A program made the position numbers and the translations under genes. The notes beneath the pieces are model-generated. The model had not been told where the DNA came from. It was given only the letters and a program-made list of their open reading frames with translations, and did not search any database. Below are positions 8,796-16,667 of a stretch of DNA of 49,672 bases, one piece after another; positions within the stretch are counted from its first letter, which is position 1, and every line of letters starts with the position of its first letter. The stretch is from an uncultured Aquabacterium sp. (GTDB lineage: Bacteria > Pseudomonadota > Gammaproteobacteria > Burkholderiales > Burkholderiaceae_C), in the NCBI GenBank assembly GCA_937864045.1, contig CALMIF010000128.1, positions 1 through 49,672 of the forward strand, in the 5' to 3' direction.

Positions 8796-9956
8796 TCAAT
8801 CCACCGGCCAGGGCATGCCCTTGGGCAACTGCGGCAGGTCGGCCAGGTCGCTGGGTTCGCCCGCGGGCGCCGGTGGCAGGGCCACGCTGTCGACACCGCG
8901 CCACCAGGCGGCGTCCAGCGGGCCCTGCGCCGGCTCCACCGCCTGGCCCAGGCGCGGCAGCAGCAGCGGCGCGCCATGCCGGGGCGCCAGGGCCAGCAGG
9001 TCCTCCACCGGCTGGTCCCAGGCGTGCATGGCCAGGTTGAAGGTGCCCCAGTGCACCGGCAGGAACAGGCCGCGCCCGCTCGCGGCGGCCTCCGCCCCCG
9101 CCAGCAGCTGCCAGGCCTTCAGCGCATTCGCCGGGCCCAGGTGGATGTCGCCCCAGCTCGGGTGGAAGGCGCCCACCTCCAGCATCACCAGGTCGAACGG
9201 CCCCAGGCGGCGCGCGATGTCGGCATATTCGGTGGTGAGGCCGGTGTCGCCGCTGAAGAACACGCGGTGGTCGGGCGACGCCAGCACCATCGACGCCCAC
9301 AGCGTGGCGTTGCGGTCCTTCAGCCCGCGGCCGCTGAAGTGCTGCGACGGCGCCGCCGTCACCACCAGCTCGCTGCCGGGCAGGCGGTGGCTCTGCCACC
9401 AGTCCAGCTCGGTGATGTGCCCGGGCGGCACGCCCCAGGCTTCCAGGTGCGCGCCCACGCCGAGGGCGGTGACGAAGGGCACGCCGGTCTTGGCGAGTGC
9501 CCGGATCGTCGGGTGGTCGAGGTGGTCGTAGTGGTCGTGCGAGATCACCACCAGGTCGATGGGCGGCAGCGCCTTCAGCGCCACCGGCGCCGGCTGGAAG
9601 CGCTTGGGGCCCACCAGCCGCGACGGCGACGCGCGCGGGCCCCAGACCGGGTCGGTCAGCACGCGCCGGCCGGCGATCTCGACCAGCACCGTCGAATGGC
9701 CGAGCCAGGTGGCGCGCAGGCCGCTGCCGGGCGTGCGGCGCCAGGCCTCGCGCGGGTCGTGCGACGGCAATGGGCCGGCGGGCACGCGGCGCTCGCCGCC
9801 GCACAGGAAGTCGCTGAGCGCCGGCCGCGGCGCCGATGCATCGGGCAGGCCGGGCAGCACCGGGTGGATGTTGCGCAGGCCCTGCGGCGTCCACAGTGGG
9901 CTGGCCTGGAGACGTTCCAGCCGTTCGCCCTGGGGCGGCTTGCCGAGGGTCTTCAT
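8796..9956 (-). CDS. MBL-fold metal-dependent hydrolase (UlaG/NAPE-PLD-like)
   Basis: 386 aa. The metallo-beta-lactamase fold is shown by the metal motif SHDHYDHLD, by WLGHSTVLVEIAG and LTDPVWGPRASPS before it, and by HFSGRG, FFSGDTG, and PVHWGTFNLAMHAWDQP after it. This layout matches the RomA/UlaG/N-acyl-phosphatidylethanolamine phospholipase D-like branch rather than true beta-lactamases. There is no signal peptide, so it is probably cytoplasmic. The N-terminal 60 residues (LRNIHPVLPGLPDASAP) look like the usual lead-in of that family. Its substrate is unknown. Confidence 0.87.
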   Translation of the reverse strand: MKTLGKPPQGERLERLQASPLWTPQGLRNIHPVLPGLPDASAPRPALSDFLCGGERRVPAGPLPSHDPREAWRRTPGSGLRATWLGHSTVLVEIAGRRVLTDPVWGPRASPSRLVGPKRFQPAPVALKALPPIDLVVISHDHYDHLDHPTIRALAKTGVPFVTALGVGAHLEAWGVPPGHITELDWWQSHRLPGSELVVTAAPSQHFSGRGLKDRNATLWASMVLASPDHRVFFSGDTGLTTEYADIARRLGPFDLVMLEVGAFHPSWGDIHLGPANALKAWQLLAGAEAAASGRGLFLPVHWGTFNLAMHAWDQPVEDLLALAPRHGAPLLLPRLGQAVEPAQGPLDAAWWRGVDSVALPPAPAGEPSDLADLPQLPKGMPWPVD

Positions 9957-10037
9957 GGGCGTCGCGGCGGGTTGGCGGTCATCGGTGCAGTCTGCCGCCG
10001 CGCCGGCGCCGACCCGGCGATCAGGGACAAGCGGCGA

Positions 10038-10583
10038 TCAGGCCGCCGGCCGGCCCAGGTTCTTCAGCCGGCCCGGCTCGACGATCTCGATCCAGTAGCC
10101 GTCCGGGTCCTTGACGAAGGCAACGTCGCGCATCTTGCCCTGCTCGGGGCGCTTGACGTATTCCAGCCGGTTCTCGTCGAGCCAGGCGATCGCCTGGTCG
10201 AGGTCGGGCACCGAGAAGCAGATGTGGCCGAAGCCCTGCGGCTGCGCGTTGCCGTTGTGGTACTGGACGCTGGCGTCGTCCTCGGTGCCCCAGTTGTGGG
10301 TCAGCTCGAGCAGGCCGCGCTGGGCGAAGGTCCAGGCGGTGCGCTCGCCGGCGTCGTCGGGCGCCACGTCGGCGGCCGACGCCCGCTGCAGGAAGTACAG
10401 CGAGAACTTCATCTCCGGGAAGTCGAGCTTGCGCAGCACGCGCATGCCGAAGACGCGGGTGTAGAAGTCCAGCGAGACCGCCGGGTCCTTGACCCGCAGC
10501 ATGCAGTGGTTCAGGACGAAGCCGTCGCTGGCGGCGCTGGGCTGGGCGCAGACGCCGGGGTGGTGTTCGGTGGTGAAGGACAT
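10038..10583 (-). CDS. gloA: Lactoylglutathione lyase (glyoxalase I)
   Basis: 181 aa, converts the methylglyoxal-glutathione hemithioacetal to S-lactoylglutathione. Four metal ligands in the usual order are visible: His in LNHCMLRV, Glu in GLLELTHNWGTE, His in GFGHICFSV and Glu in YWIEIVEPG. The length and the KDPDGYWIE signature fit the longer glyoxalase I type, which is often zinc dependent and is common in plants, animals and proteobacteria. No neighbour obviously shares its pathway. Confidence 0.94.
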   Translation of the reverse strand: MSFTTEHHPGVCAQPSAASDGFVLNHCMLRVKDPAVSLDFYTRVFGMRVLRKLDFPEMKFSLYFLQRASAADVAPDDAGERTAWTFAQRGLLELTHNWGTEDDASVQYHNGNAQPQGFGHICFSVPDLDQAIAWLDENRLEYVKRPEQGKMRDVAFVKDPDGYWIEIVEPGRLKNLGRPAA

Positions 10584-10674
10584 GGCAGGCAGGCGGCCGC
10601 GGCCGCGATTGGGATGGACGAAGGAAGGGACAGGACGGGCAACGGGCAGCGGCAGCAGCCGCCGCCCGCGGCGA

Positions 10675-11040
10675 TCAGGCCTGGCGCATGCGCTGCACCG
10701 GCAGCAGCCGCACGGCAGACAACGGCACAGCAGCGGCAGGCTGCGCCGCGCCCTCCGGGCGCCGCTGGCCGCTGCGCTGCAGCTCGCGCTGCAGGTAGCG
10801 CATGCAGGTCACGCGCAGGAAGGACGCGAAGTTCGGCACCTCGCCGCGGTGGGCCAGGATCTCGTCGTGGAACAGCGCGATCAGCGCATTGGTGGTGCGG
10901 CCTTCGGCCGCGGACATCTCGGCGAGGATGTCCCAGACCATGTTCTCCAGCCGGATGCTGGTGAGCACGCCGTGGATGCGCACGGTGCGCGAGCGCTGCT
11001 CGTACTGGATGGGATCGGCCTTGACGAAGAATTCGCACAT
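10675..11040 (-). CDS. Ribbon-helix-helix domain protein
   Basis: 121 aa. The first 85 residues (MCEFFVKADPIQYEQR, SIRLENMVWDILAEMSA, TTNALIALFHDE, VPNFASFLRVTCMRYL) match the bacterial ribbon-helix-helix family PF13467. These small proteins are likely DNA-binding regulators. The C-terminal 35 residues are Arg/Gln/Ala-rich and probably disordered. It follows the GMC oxidoreductase gene by 37 bp on the same strand, so it may be co-transcribed with the dehydrogenase and control it. Confidence 0.82.
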   Translation of the reverse strand: MCEFFVKADPIQYEQRSRTVRIHGVLTSIRLENMVWDILAEMSAAEGRTTNALIALFHDEILAHRGEVPNFASFLRVTCMRYLQRELQRSGQRRPEGAAQPAAAVPLSAVRLLPVQRMRQA

Positions 11041-11077
11041 CGCAGGTCTCCTGGCGTCATGACGTGCCGGGCCGCCG

Positions 11078-12646
11078 TCAGATGGCCCGCGCCGTCATCT
11101 GCGAGGCAATGTACTCCGCCTGCCGGATCGCCAGCGTCACGATGGTCAGCGTGGGGTTCTCCGCGCCGCCGGTGGTGAACTGGCTGCCGTCGCTGATGAA
11201 CAGGTTGCCGATGTCGTGCGTCTGGCCCCAGCTGTTGCACACGCTGTCGCGGGCGCTGGCGCCCATGCGGCAGGTTCCCAGGTTGTGGGTGCTGGGGTAC
11301 GGCGGCGTGCGGAAGCTCTTGATGGCGCCCGCGGCCTCGTCGATGGCCTGGCCCTGGCGGAAGGCGTGCTCGCGCATCGCCACGTCGTTCGGGTGGTCGT
11401 CGAAGTGGACGTTGGGCACCGGGTTGCCGTACTTGTCCTTGACGCTGGTGTTCAGCGTGACGCGGTTGCTCTCGCGCGGCATGTCCTCGCCCACCAGCCA
11501 CATGCCGGCCAGGCGGGTGTAGTTGTCCATGTACTCGGCGAACTCCGCCCCCCAGGCGCCGGGGTTCAGGAAGGCGGCCATGAACGGCACGCCCAGCGAC
11601 AGCGTTTCCAGCTCGTAGCCGCCGGCAAAGCCGCGCCTGGTGTCGTGGCGCGCCTCGTCGCGCACGATGCCGGCCATCGTGGTGCCGCGGTGCATGTGCA
11701 CCGGCTGCTTGAACATCGCGTAGACCGAGCCGGTCATGTGGCGCATGTAGTTGCGCCCCACCTGGCCCGAGCTGTTGGCCAGGCCGTCCTTGAACATGTT
11801 GGATGCCGACAGCAGCAGCCGGCGCGGCGTCTCGATCGAGTTGCCGGCGACGCAGACGATGCGCGCCTTCTGCCGCTGCTCCTTGCCGTCCTTGTCCATG
11901 TAGACCACGCCGGTGACCTTGCCGGCATCGTTGTGCTCGATGCGCACCACGTGGCTCTGCGGGCGCAGGTCCATGTTGCCGGTCTTCTCGGCGCGGGGCA
12001 GCTCGGTGTAGAGCGTGCTCCACTTCGCGCCGCTCTTGCAGCCCTGGAAGCAGAAGCCCAGCTGCATGCAGCGGCCGCGACCATCGCGCGGGCGGCTGTT
12101 GATCGCCATGTTGCCGGTGTGCACCTCCTTGTAGCCCAGCTTGGTGGCGCCGGCGTACATCACCTTGAAGTTGTTGTTGCCGGGCAGGCCGGGAATGCCG
12201 TTGGTGCGCGTGACGCCCATCTTGTCCTCGGCGCGGGCGTCGTACGGCTCCAGGTCCTTCAGCGTCAGCGGCCAGTCCATCAGGTTGGCGCCGGCGATCT
12301 CGCCGTCGACGGTGCGGGTGCGGAACTCGTGCTCCTGGAAGCGCAGCGACGCGCCGGCCCAGTGGGTGGTGGTGCCGCCCACCGTCTTGCAGATCCACGC
12401 CGGCAGGCCGGCGAAGTCCTTTGCCAGGCGCCAGGTGCCGCTGGTGGTGAGCGGGTCCAGCCAGGCCAGCTGGCTGAACGACTTCCACTCGTCGTTGATG
12501 AAGCTGTTGGGCGACTGCACGCCGCCGGCTTCCAGCACGACGACCTTGAGGCCCTTCTGGCACAGCTCGTTGGCCAGCGTGCCGCCGCCCGCGCCCGAGC
12601 CGATGATGACGACGACCGAGTCGTCGCCGAAGTCGAATGTGGCCAG
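11078..12646 (-). CDS. GMC-family FAD oxidoreductase, catalytic subunit
   Basis: 522 aa flavoprotein dehydrogenase of the glucose-methanol-choline family. It has the dinucleotide motif IIGSGAGGGTLANEL, the cysteine segment CMQLGFCFQGC, GNSIETPRRLLL, the catalytic His in STHNLGTCRMG and Asn in GGAENPTLT. No ATG, GTG or TTG lies in frame between the upstream gene's end and the FAD motif. A CTG at 12644-12646 lies 4 bases after GGAGA and gives a natural N-terminus (ATFDFGDDSVVV). I therefore propose a CTG start. With the Tat-signal small subunit 33 bp upstream and a cytochrome c gene, it forms a three-subunit periplasmic sugar/alcohol dehydrogenase like gluconate 2-dehydrogenase or bacterial FAD-glucose dehydrogenase. 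Confidence 0.88.
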   Translation of the reverse strand: MATFDFGDDSVVVIIGSGAGGGTLANELCQKGLKVVVLEAGGVQSPNSFINDEWKSFSQLAWLDPLTTSGTWRLAKDFAGLPAWICKTVGGTTTHWAGASLRFQEHEFRTRTVDGEIAGANLMDWPLTLKDLEPYDARAEDKMGVTRTNGIPGLPGNNNFKVMYAGATKLGYKEVHTGNMAINSRPRDGRGRCMQLGFCFQGCKSGAKWSTLYTELPRAEKTGNMDLRPQSHVVRIEHNDAGKVTGVVYMDKDGKEQRQKARIVCVAGNSIETPRRLLLSASNMFKDGLANSSGQVGRNYMRHMTGSVYAMFKQPVHMHRGTTMAGIVRDEARHDTRRGFAGGYELETLSLGVPFMAAFLNPGAWGAEFAEYMDNYTRLAGMWLVGEDMPRESNRVTLNTSVKDKYGNPVPNVHFDDHPNDVAMREHAFRQGQAIDEAAGAIKSFRTPPYPSTHNLGTCRMGASARDSVCNSWGQTHDIGNLFISDGSQFTTGGAENPTLTIVTLAIRQAEYIASQMTARAI

Positions 12647-12678
12647 GGTGTCTCCGATGTTGTTCTGGGGTGGCGGAA

Positions 12679-13287
12679 TCAGCCCAGGAAGGGCGGCGGG
12701 CTGGCTTCGGCGGTGGGCGCCGGCAGCCACTTCAGGTCCTGGAAGCCTCGGGTGATGTAGCCGCCCTTCTCCCAGGCCGAGCCCGGGTAGCCGAACACCG
12801 CGTAGGCCATGTCGTTGTCGTACAGCGAGGTGATGCACTGGCCGCGCACGGTGTTGAAGAACGGCGTGTCCTCGATGGCCTTGACCACCTGCAGCTTCTT
12901 CGCCGCGCTGGCCTTGACGAAGCTGCCGCCGGCGGCCTGGTCCAGCCCGGCGATGCCGGCCTTCAGCGCGGCATCGGCCTTGGCGTCGAGGTCCTTGGCC
13001 AGCAGCGCGTAGACCGCGTCGGGCAGCTTCTTGTGCGGGTAGAGCACGCGGCCCATCGCCATCAGGGTCTTGCCCTCGGCGGTGCTGAGGGTCTTGAGCT
13101 CCAGCGCCCAGGCCGGCGACGGCGCCAGCGCCGCCAGCACCGAGCCGGTGGCGATGGTGCCCATCAGCACGCCCGAGCCCTTGAGGAACTCGCGCCGCGC
13201 CAGCGGCAGGTCCAGCTTCGGCACCCGGCCGTCCTCGTCGTTGCAGGCATCGGCGCCCGGCTGCGCCTTCGGGGCGATGGGGATCAC
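12679..13287 (-). CDS. Gluconate 2-dehydrogenase subunit 3-like, Tat-exported
   Basis: 202 aa from a GTG at 13287, preceded by AGGAG at a slightly long 12-base spacing. The frame is open further up to a GTG at 13368, but that extension has no binding site. The twin-arginine signal is LARREFLKGSG followed by a hydrophobic stretch (VLMGTIATGSVLAALA). The body (LMAMGRVLYPHKKLPDAVYALLAKDLD, FFNTVRGQCITSLYD, YPGSAWEKGGY) matches the small subunit of gluconate 2-dehydrogenase (PF13618). This subunit usually helps export and maturation of the GMC catalytic subunit, which lacks its own signal, as here. Confidence 0.87.
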   Translation of the reverse strand: MIPIAPKAQPGADACNDEDGRVPKLDLPLARREFLKGSGVLMGTIATGSVLAALAPSPAWALELKTLSTAEGKTLMAMGRVLYPHKKLPDAVYALLAKDLDAKADAALKAGIAGLDQAAGGSFVKASAAKKLQVVKAIEDTPFFNTVRGQCITSLYDNDMAYAVFGYPGSAWEKGGYITRGFQDLKWLPAPTAEASPPPFLG

Positions 13288-13437
13288 ACGCGTGGTTGTC
13301 TCCTGGTCATTCCTGGTCTTGTCGGGAGCGCCGCCGATGTGGGCCAGCGCTGCAGGGCAGTGTTCCACCCGGGTGGGTGCCGCTGGTTTTAGCGGGTGAC
13401 CGACAAGGGAAAGTCCCGGGCCTGGCCCGCCAAGTTG

Positions 13438-13740
13438 TCACTTGGCGCCGGCCAGCACCCAGACGGCGAGCTTCCTCGCGTCGGCCTCGGGCACGCCCGG
13501 CTGTGGCGGCATCGCCATGTCGCCCCACACGCCCGCGCCGCCGGCGCAGATCTTCCTGGCCAGCGCAGCCGCCGCGTCGGGCTGGCCGGCGTACTTCTCG
13601 GCCACCGCGCGGAAGGCCGGGCCGACCAGCTGGCTGGCCGCCGCATGGCAGGCCGTGCAGCCGTGCGTCTTCGCCAGTGCCCCGCTGCCCTGCGCGGTGA
13701 ACGGGAGGGTGGCCAGCACGGCCAGCAGCAAGCGATTCAA
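13438..13740 (-). CDS. Class I cytochrome c, electron acceptor of the dehydrogenase
   Basis: 100 aa if started at a TTG at 13740, which has GGAG six bases upstream and opens directly into a signal peptide (LNRLLLAVLATLPFTAQ). An ATG at 13770 would add ten residues. The haem-binding motif is CTACH and the probable Met ligand is in DMAMPPQPG. The fold is a small class I c-type cytochrome (VGPAFRAVAEKYAG, ADARKLAVWVLAGAK). It is oriented with the GMC and small-subunit genes and probably carries electrons from FAD to the respiratory chain. The 150 bases to the next gene show nothing distinct. Confidence 0.85.
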   Translation of the reverse strand: MNRLLLAVLATLPFTAQGSGALAKTHGCTACHAAASQLVGPAFRAVAEKYAGQPDAAAALARKICAGGAGVWGDMAMPPQPGVPEADARKLAVWVLAGAK

Positions 13741-13908
13741 CGTCAACTCCGGGGTGGACTCGGGAACCATCGGCAGACCGGCGGGTCGCGCCGACGGCAC
13801 CGCCATGGTTGGCGAAACGCACCCGCAGCGGGTGATAGCCCGCTGTTGACCGGGTCTGCCCGGTGCGGCGCTGTCAGACTGTCGGTCTTGGTCGACAGGA
13901 GCAGGCGG

Positions 13909-15081
13909 ATGCGGGTGGTGGTGGTCGGGGGCGGCGCGGTGGGCGCGTCGGTGGCGCTGTTCCTGAAGCGCCTGGGTGGCGCGGCGGTGCAGGTGACGGT
14001 GGTGGAGGCCGACCCGTCGCTGGCGCGCTCGTCGTCGGCGCTTTCGGCCGGCTCGGTGCGCCAGCAGTTCAGCAACGCGGTCAACGTGCAGATGTCGCGG
14101 TTCGGCACCGCGCTGGCCAGCGGCGCGGACGACCTGCTGACCATCGACGGCGTGCGGCCCGAGGTGGGCTGGGTGCCGGGCGCCTACCTGTTCTGCGCCG
14201 GTGCGGCCGGCGCACCGGTGCTGCAGGCCAACCACGCGGTGCAGCGGGGCGCCGGCGCCGACGTGGCGCTGCTGGAGCCCGCCGCGCTGGCCACGAGCTT
14301 CCCGTGGCTGCACACGGCCGACCTCGCGCTGGCCAGCCTGGGCCGGTCGGGCGAAGGCTGGCTGGACGGCGAGGCCTGGGCCCGCGCGCTGGGCGCCAAG
14401 GCGCGGGCGCTGGGCGCCGTGTGGCGGCCCGACCGGGTGACCGGCCTGCCACGGCAGGGCGAGCGCCTGGCCGGCGTGCAACTGGCCGGCGGCGGGTTGC
14501 TGCAGGCCGATGCGGTGGTCAATGCCGCCGGCGCCCAGGCCGGTGCGCTGGGCGCGCTGGCCGGGCTGCCGGTGCCGGTGCATGCGCGGCGTCGCACCGT
14601 CTTCATGATGACCTGCCCGACCGCGCTGCCGCCCACGCCGCTGGTCGTCGACACGTCGGGCTGCTGGTTCCGCAGCGAGGGCCGCGGCTTCATCGGCGGC
14701 TGGTCACCGGGCGACGGCGATGCCGACCCGGACGACCTGCCGCTGGACCAGCCCGACCTGGCGCAGTTCGACGACCACGTCTGGCCCGCGCTGGCCCACC
14801 GCGTGCCGGCCTTCGAGGCGCTGCGCGTGCAGCACGCCTGGGCCGGGTCCTACGAGGTCCATCCGCTGGACCACAACGCGCTGATCGGCCCGCATCCGGC
14901 CTGCGACAACTTCTGGCTCTGCAACGGCTTCTCTGGCCACGGCCTGCAGCACGCGCCGGCCGCCGGACGCGGCCTGGCCGAGCTGATGCTGACCGGCCGC
15001 TTCAGCAGCCTGGACCTGTCGGAACTGAGCCCGCAGCGACTGCTGACGGGCCGGCCCTTCGTCGAGCAGGCCATCATCTGA
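13909..15081 (+). CDS. FAD-dependent oxidoreductase (DAO family)
   Basis: 390 aa from ATG 13909, preceded by AGGAG. It opens with the FAD motif VVVVGGGAVGASVALFLKRLGG and VVEADPSLARSSS, has SAGSVRQQFS after it, the second part ADAVVNAAGAQAG, and the C-terminal GSYEVHPLDHNALIGPHPACDNFWLCNGFSGHGLQHAPAAGRGLAEL segments typical of the D-amino acid/glycine/sarcosine oxidase fold. It resembles the FOXRED1/sarcosine dehydrogenase branch. It is divergent from the cytochrome c gene. The substrate is probably an N-methyl or amino acid, but nothing here identifies it. Confidence 0.88.
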   Translation: MRVVVVGGGAVGASVALFLKRLGGAAVQVTVVEADPSLARSSSALSAGSVRQQFSNAVNVQMSRFGTALASGADDLLTIDGVRPEVGWVPGAYLFCAGAAGAPVLQANHAVQRGAGADVALLEPAALATSFPWLHTADLALASLGRSGEGWLDGEAWARALGAKARALGAVWRPDRVTGLPRQGERLAGVQLAGGGLLQADAVVNAAGAQAGALGALAGLPVPVHARRRTVFMMTCPTALPPTPLVVDTSGCWFRSEGRGFIGGWSPGDGDADPDDLPLDQPDLAQFDDHVWPALAHRVPAFEALRVQHAWAGSYEVHPLDHNALIGPHPACDNFWLCNGFSGHGLQHAPAAGRGLAELMLTGRFSSLDLSELSPQRLLTGRPFVEQAII

Positions 15082-15210
15082 GAAGCTGTGAAACCGGCAA
15101 AACCGGCGGCCTCGTGATGGAGTGGGCAAGCTTCGCCGGGGGGCAGCCGATCCACGACAGGGCCCCGGCCGGGACACTCTCGGCTCCGTTCCGTGAGACC
15201 CGCCGAGCCC

Positions 15211-15900
15211 ATGCCGATCCGCCGCTGCCTCCCTGCCCTGGCCACCCTGGCCGCCCTTGCCACCGCCGGTGCACCGGCCCAGGCCAACCTGCTGCTCAAC
15301 GGCAGCTTCGAGGCCACCGTGTCCACGCTGACGGCGCCCGCGGCGCAGTACTGCTACGGCTGCGCCAACGACGGCTGGAGCGGCAGCGCCGTGGTGATGA
15401 AGAGCACCAGCGGCGCCTGGGGCGCGCCGCTGAGCCTGGGCGGCTTCAGCTATGGCAACCAGCTGGTCGGCCTGCAGAACAACACCCATGTCGAGCAGAG
15501 CCTGGACCTGGTGGCCGGCACCTACCTGCTGACCTGGGCCGACGCCGGCCGCCGCCACTACGGCGCCACCCGCTATGACGTGCTGTTCGGCAACAGCCTG
15601 CTGAACGCCACCAGCTTCGCCACCCTGCCCGGCCAGGCCTGGTCGACCCACAGCCTGAGCTTCACCGCCAGCGGCCCGGGCGCGCTGCGCTTCCAGGGCC
15701 TGGCCTACAGCGCCGACGGCACCGCCTTCATCGACAACCTGTCGCTCACCCTGACCGCCGCCGCCCCGGCCGCTGCGCCTGCGGCCTCGACCGGCCAGGT
15801 GCCCGAGCCGACCTCGTTCGGCCTGGTGGCCGTGGCGCTGATGCTGGCGGGTCTGGCCGGGCGGGCCGGACTGCGCCGGCGCGTCAGCGTGGCAGGCTGA
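15211..15900 (+). CDS. PEP-CTERM sorting-domain exported protein
   Basis: 229 aa from ATG 15211 (MPIRRCLPALATLAAL); a GTG at 15193 is a possible alternative. Signal peptide to about residue 26, then a beta-rich domain beginning NLLLNGSFEATVS, typical of carbohydrate-binding-like PEP-CTERM proteins. The C-terminus is a textbook sorting tag: VPEPTSFGLVAVALML, a membrane helix and the basic end RAGLRRR. Such proteins are processed by exosortase and linked to exopolysaccharide. The stop overlaps the convergent riboflavin synthase gene by 17 bp. No exosortase is in this window. Confidence 0.88.
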   Translation: MPIRRCLPALATLAALATAGAPAQANLLLNGSFEATVSTLTAPAAQYCYGCANDGWSGSAVVMKSTSGAWGAPLSLGGFSYGNQLVGLQNNTHVEQSLDLVAGTYLLTWADAGRRHYGATRYDVLFGNSLLNATSFATLPGQAWSTHSLSFTASGPGALRFQGLAYSADGTAFIDNLSLTLTAAAPAAAPAASTGQVPEPTSFGLVAVALMLAGLAGRAGLRRRVSVAG

Positions 15901-16588
15901 TCGCCGCGCCCAGGTCGTCCACCGACCGGCCCTGCTGCGCCAGCAGCTGCTCCAGCGCCGGCAGCAGCGGGCCCAGGCGCTCGTCCAGCGCGTCGCGCAC
16001 GGTGTCGACCACCACCTGCGTGCTGCGCTCGATCTCGATGTGCAGCGCGTCGCCCGGACGCTTGTCGCCGAAGGTGGTCATGCGCAGCGTCTCGGGGATC
16101 AGCCAGACCTCGAACCAGCGCTCGCGGCGATTCGCCTCGGCCACCGTCAGGCTGGCGCCGTTGACCGCGATGTAGCCCTTGGCGAAGACATAGCGCATGT
16201 GGCTGGCCGGCACGCCGATGCGCAGCACATGGTTGTTCTGCGGCTGGCGGATGTCCAGCAGCGTGCCCAGGCAGTCGACATGGCCGGACAGCGGGTGGCC
16301 GCCGATCTCGGCACCGTCCTTCGCGGCGCGCTCGACGTTGAGCCGGCTGCCCACCGCCAGGCCGCCCAGCGTGGTCAGCCCCAGGCTCTGCTGCATCACG
16401 TCGAAGCAGGCGCGGTTGGGTGCGGGCAGGCGCGTCACGGTGAGGCACACGCCGTCGCAGGCCACGCTGGCGCCGATGGCCAGGCCGGCATCGAAGCCGG
16501 GCGGAAAGTCGAGCGTGAAGCTGCGCAGCCCCGGAAGGTCGGTCAGTTCAGCCACGGTGGCCAGGGCTTGCACGATGCCGGTGAACAT
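15884..16588 (-). CDS. ribE: Riboflavin synthase, alpha subunit type
   Basis: 234 aa, dismutates two 6,7-dimethyl-8-ribityllumazine to riboflavin. The start at ATG 16588 gives the invariant N-terminus MFTGIVQA. The two tandem lumazine-binding repeats are clear: the first with GASVACDGVCLTV, the second after GGHPLSGHVDCLGTL with YIAVNGASLTVAE. A C-terminal helical tail of about 30 residues (LDERLGPLLPALEQLL) makes it slightly longer than the common 200-215 aa. It stands apart from other rib genes and is divergent from a cytochrome P450 79 bp away. Confidence 0.95.
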   Translation of the reverse strand: MFTGIVQALATVAELTDLPGLRSFTLDFPPGFDAGLAIGASVACDGVCLTVTRLPAPNRACFDVMQQSLGLTTLGGLAVGSRLNVERAAKDGAEIGGHPLSGHVDCLGTLLDIRQPQNNHVLRIGVPASHMRYVFAKGYIAVNGASLTVAEANRRERWFEVWLIPETLRMTTFGDKRPGDALHIEIERSTQVVVDTVRDALDERLGPLLPALEQLLAQQGRSVDDLGAAISLPR

Positions 16589-16667
16589 GGGTGAAGGGCG
16601 CCAGGGTGGCGCAGGCTGAGGACAAGCACCGAGGTTATCAGCGGCACCCGGCAGGCAGGATGCCGCC

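Noticed and set aside
7881..10964. 1027-codon plus-strand open frame
   Set aside because: Antisense shadow of the MBL hydrolase, glyoxalase and chemoreceptor remnant, with the same low-complexity composition.
10675..13740. GMC, small subunit, cytochrome c and RHH genes as a novel system
   Set aside because: The first three match the known three-subunit FAD dehydrogenase arrangement; only the CTG start and the RHH neighbour are unusual.
15089..15105. Short AAACCGGC direct repeat before the PEP-CTERM gene as an operator
   Set aside because: Only two copies, and no supporting symmetry or promoter elements; chance is a sufficient explanation.
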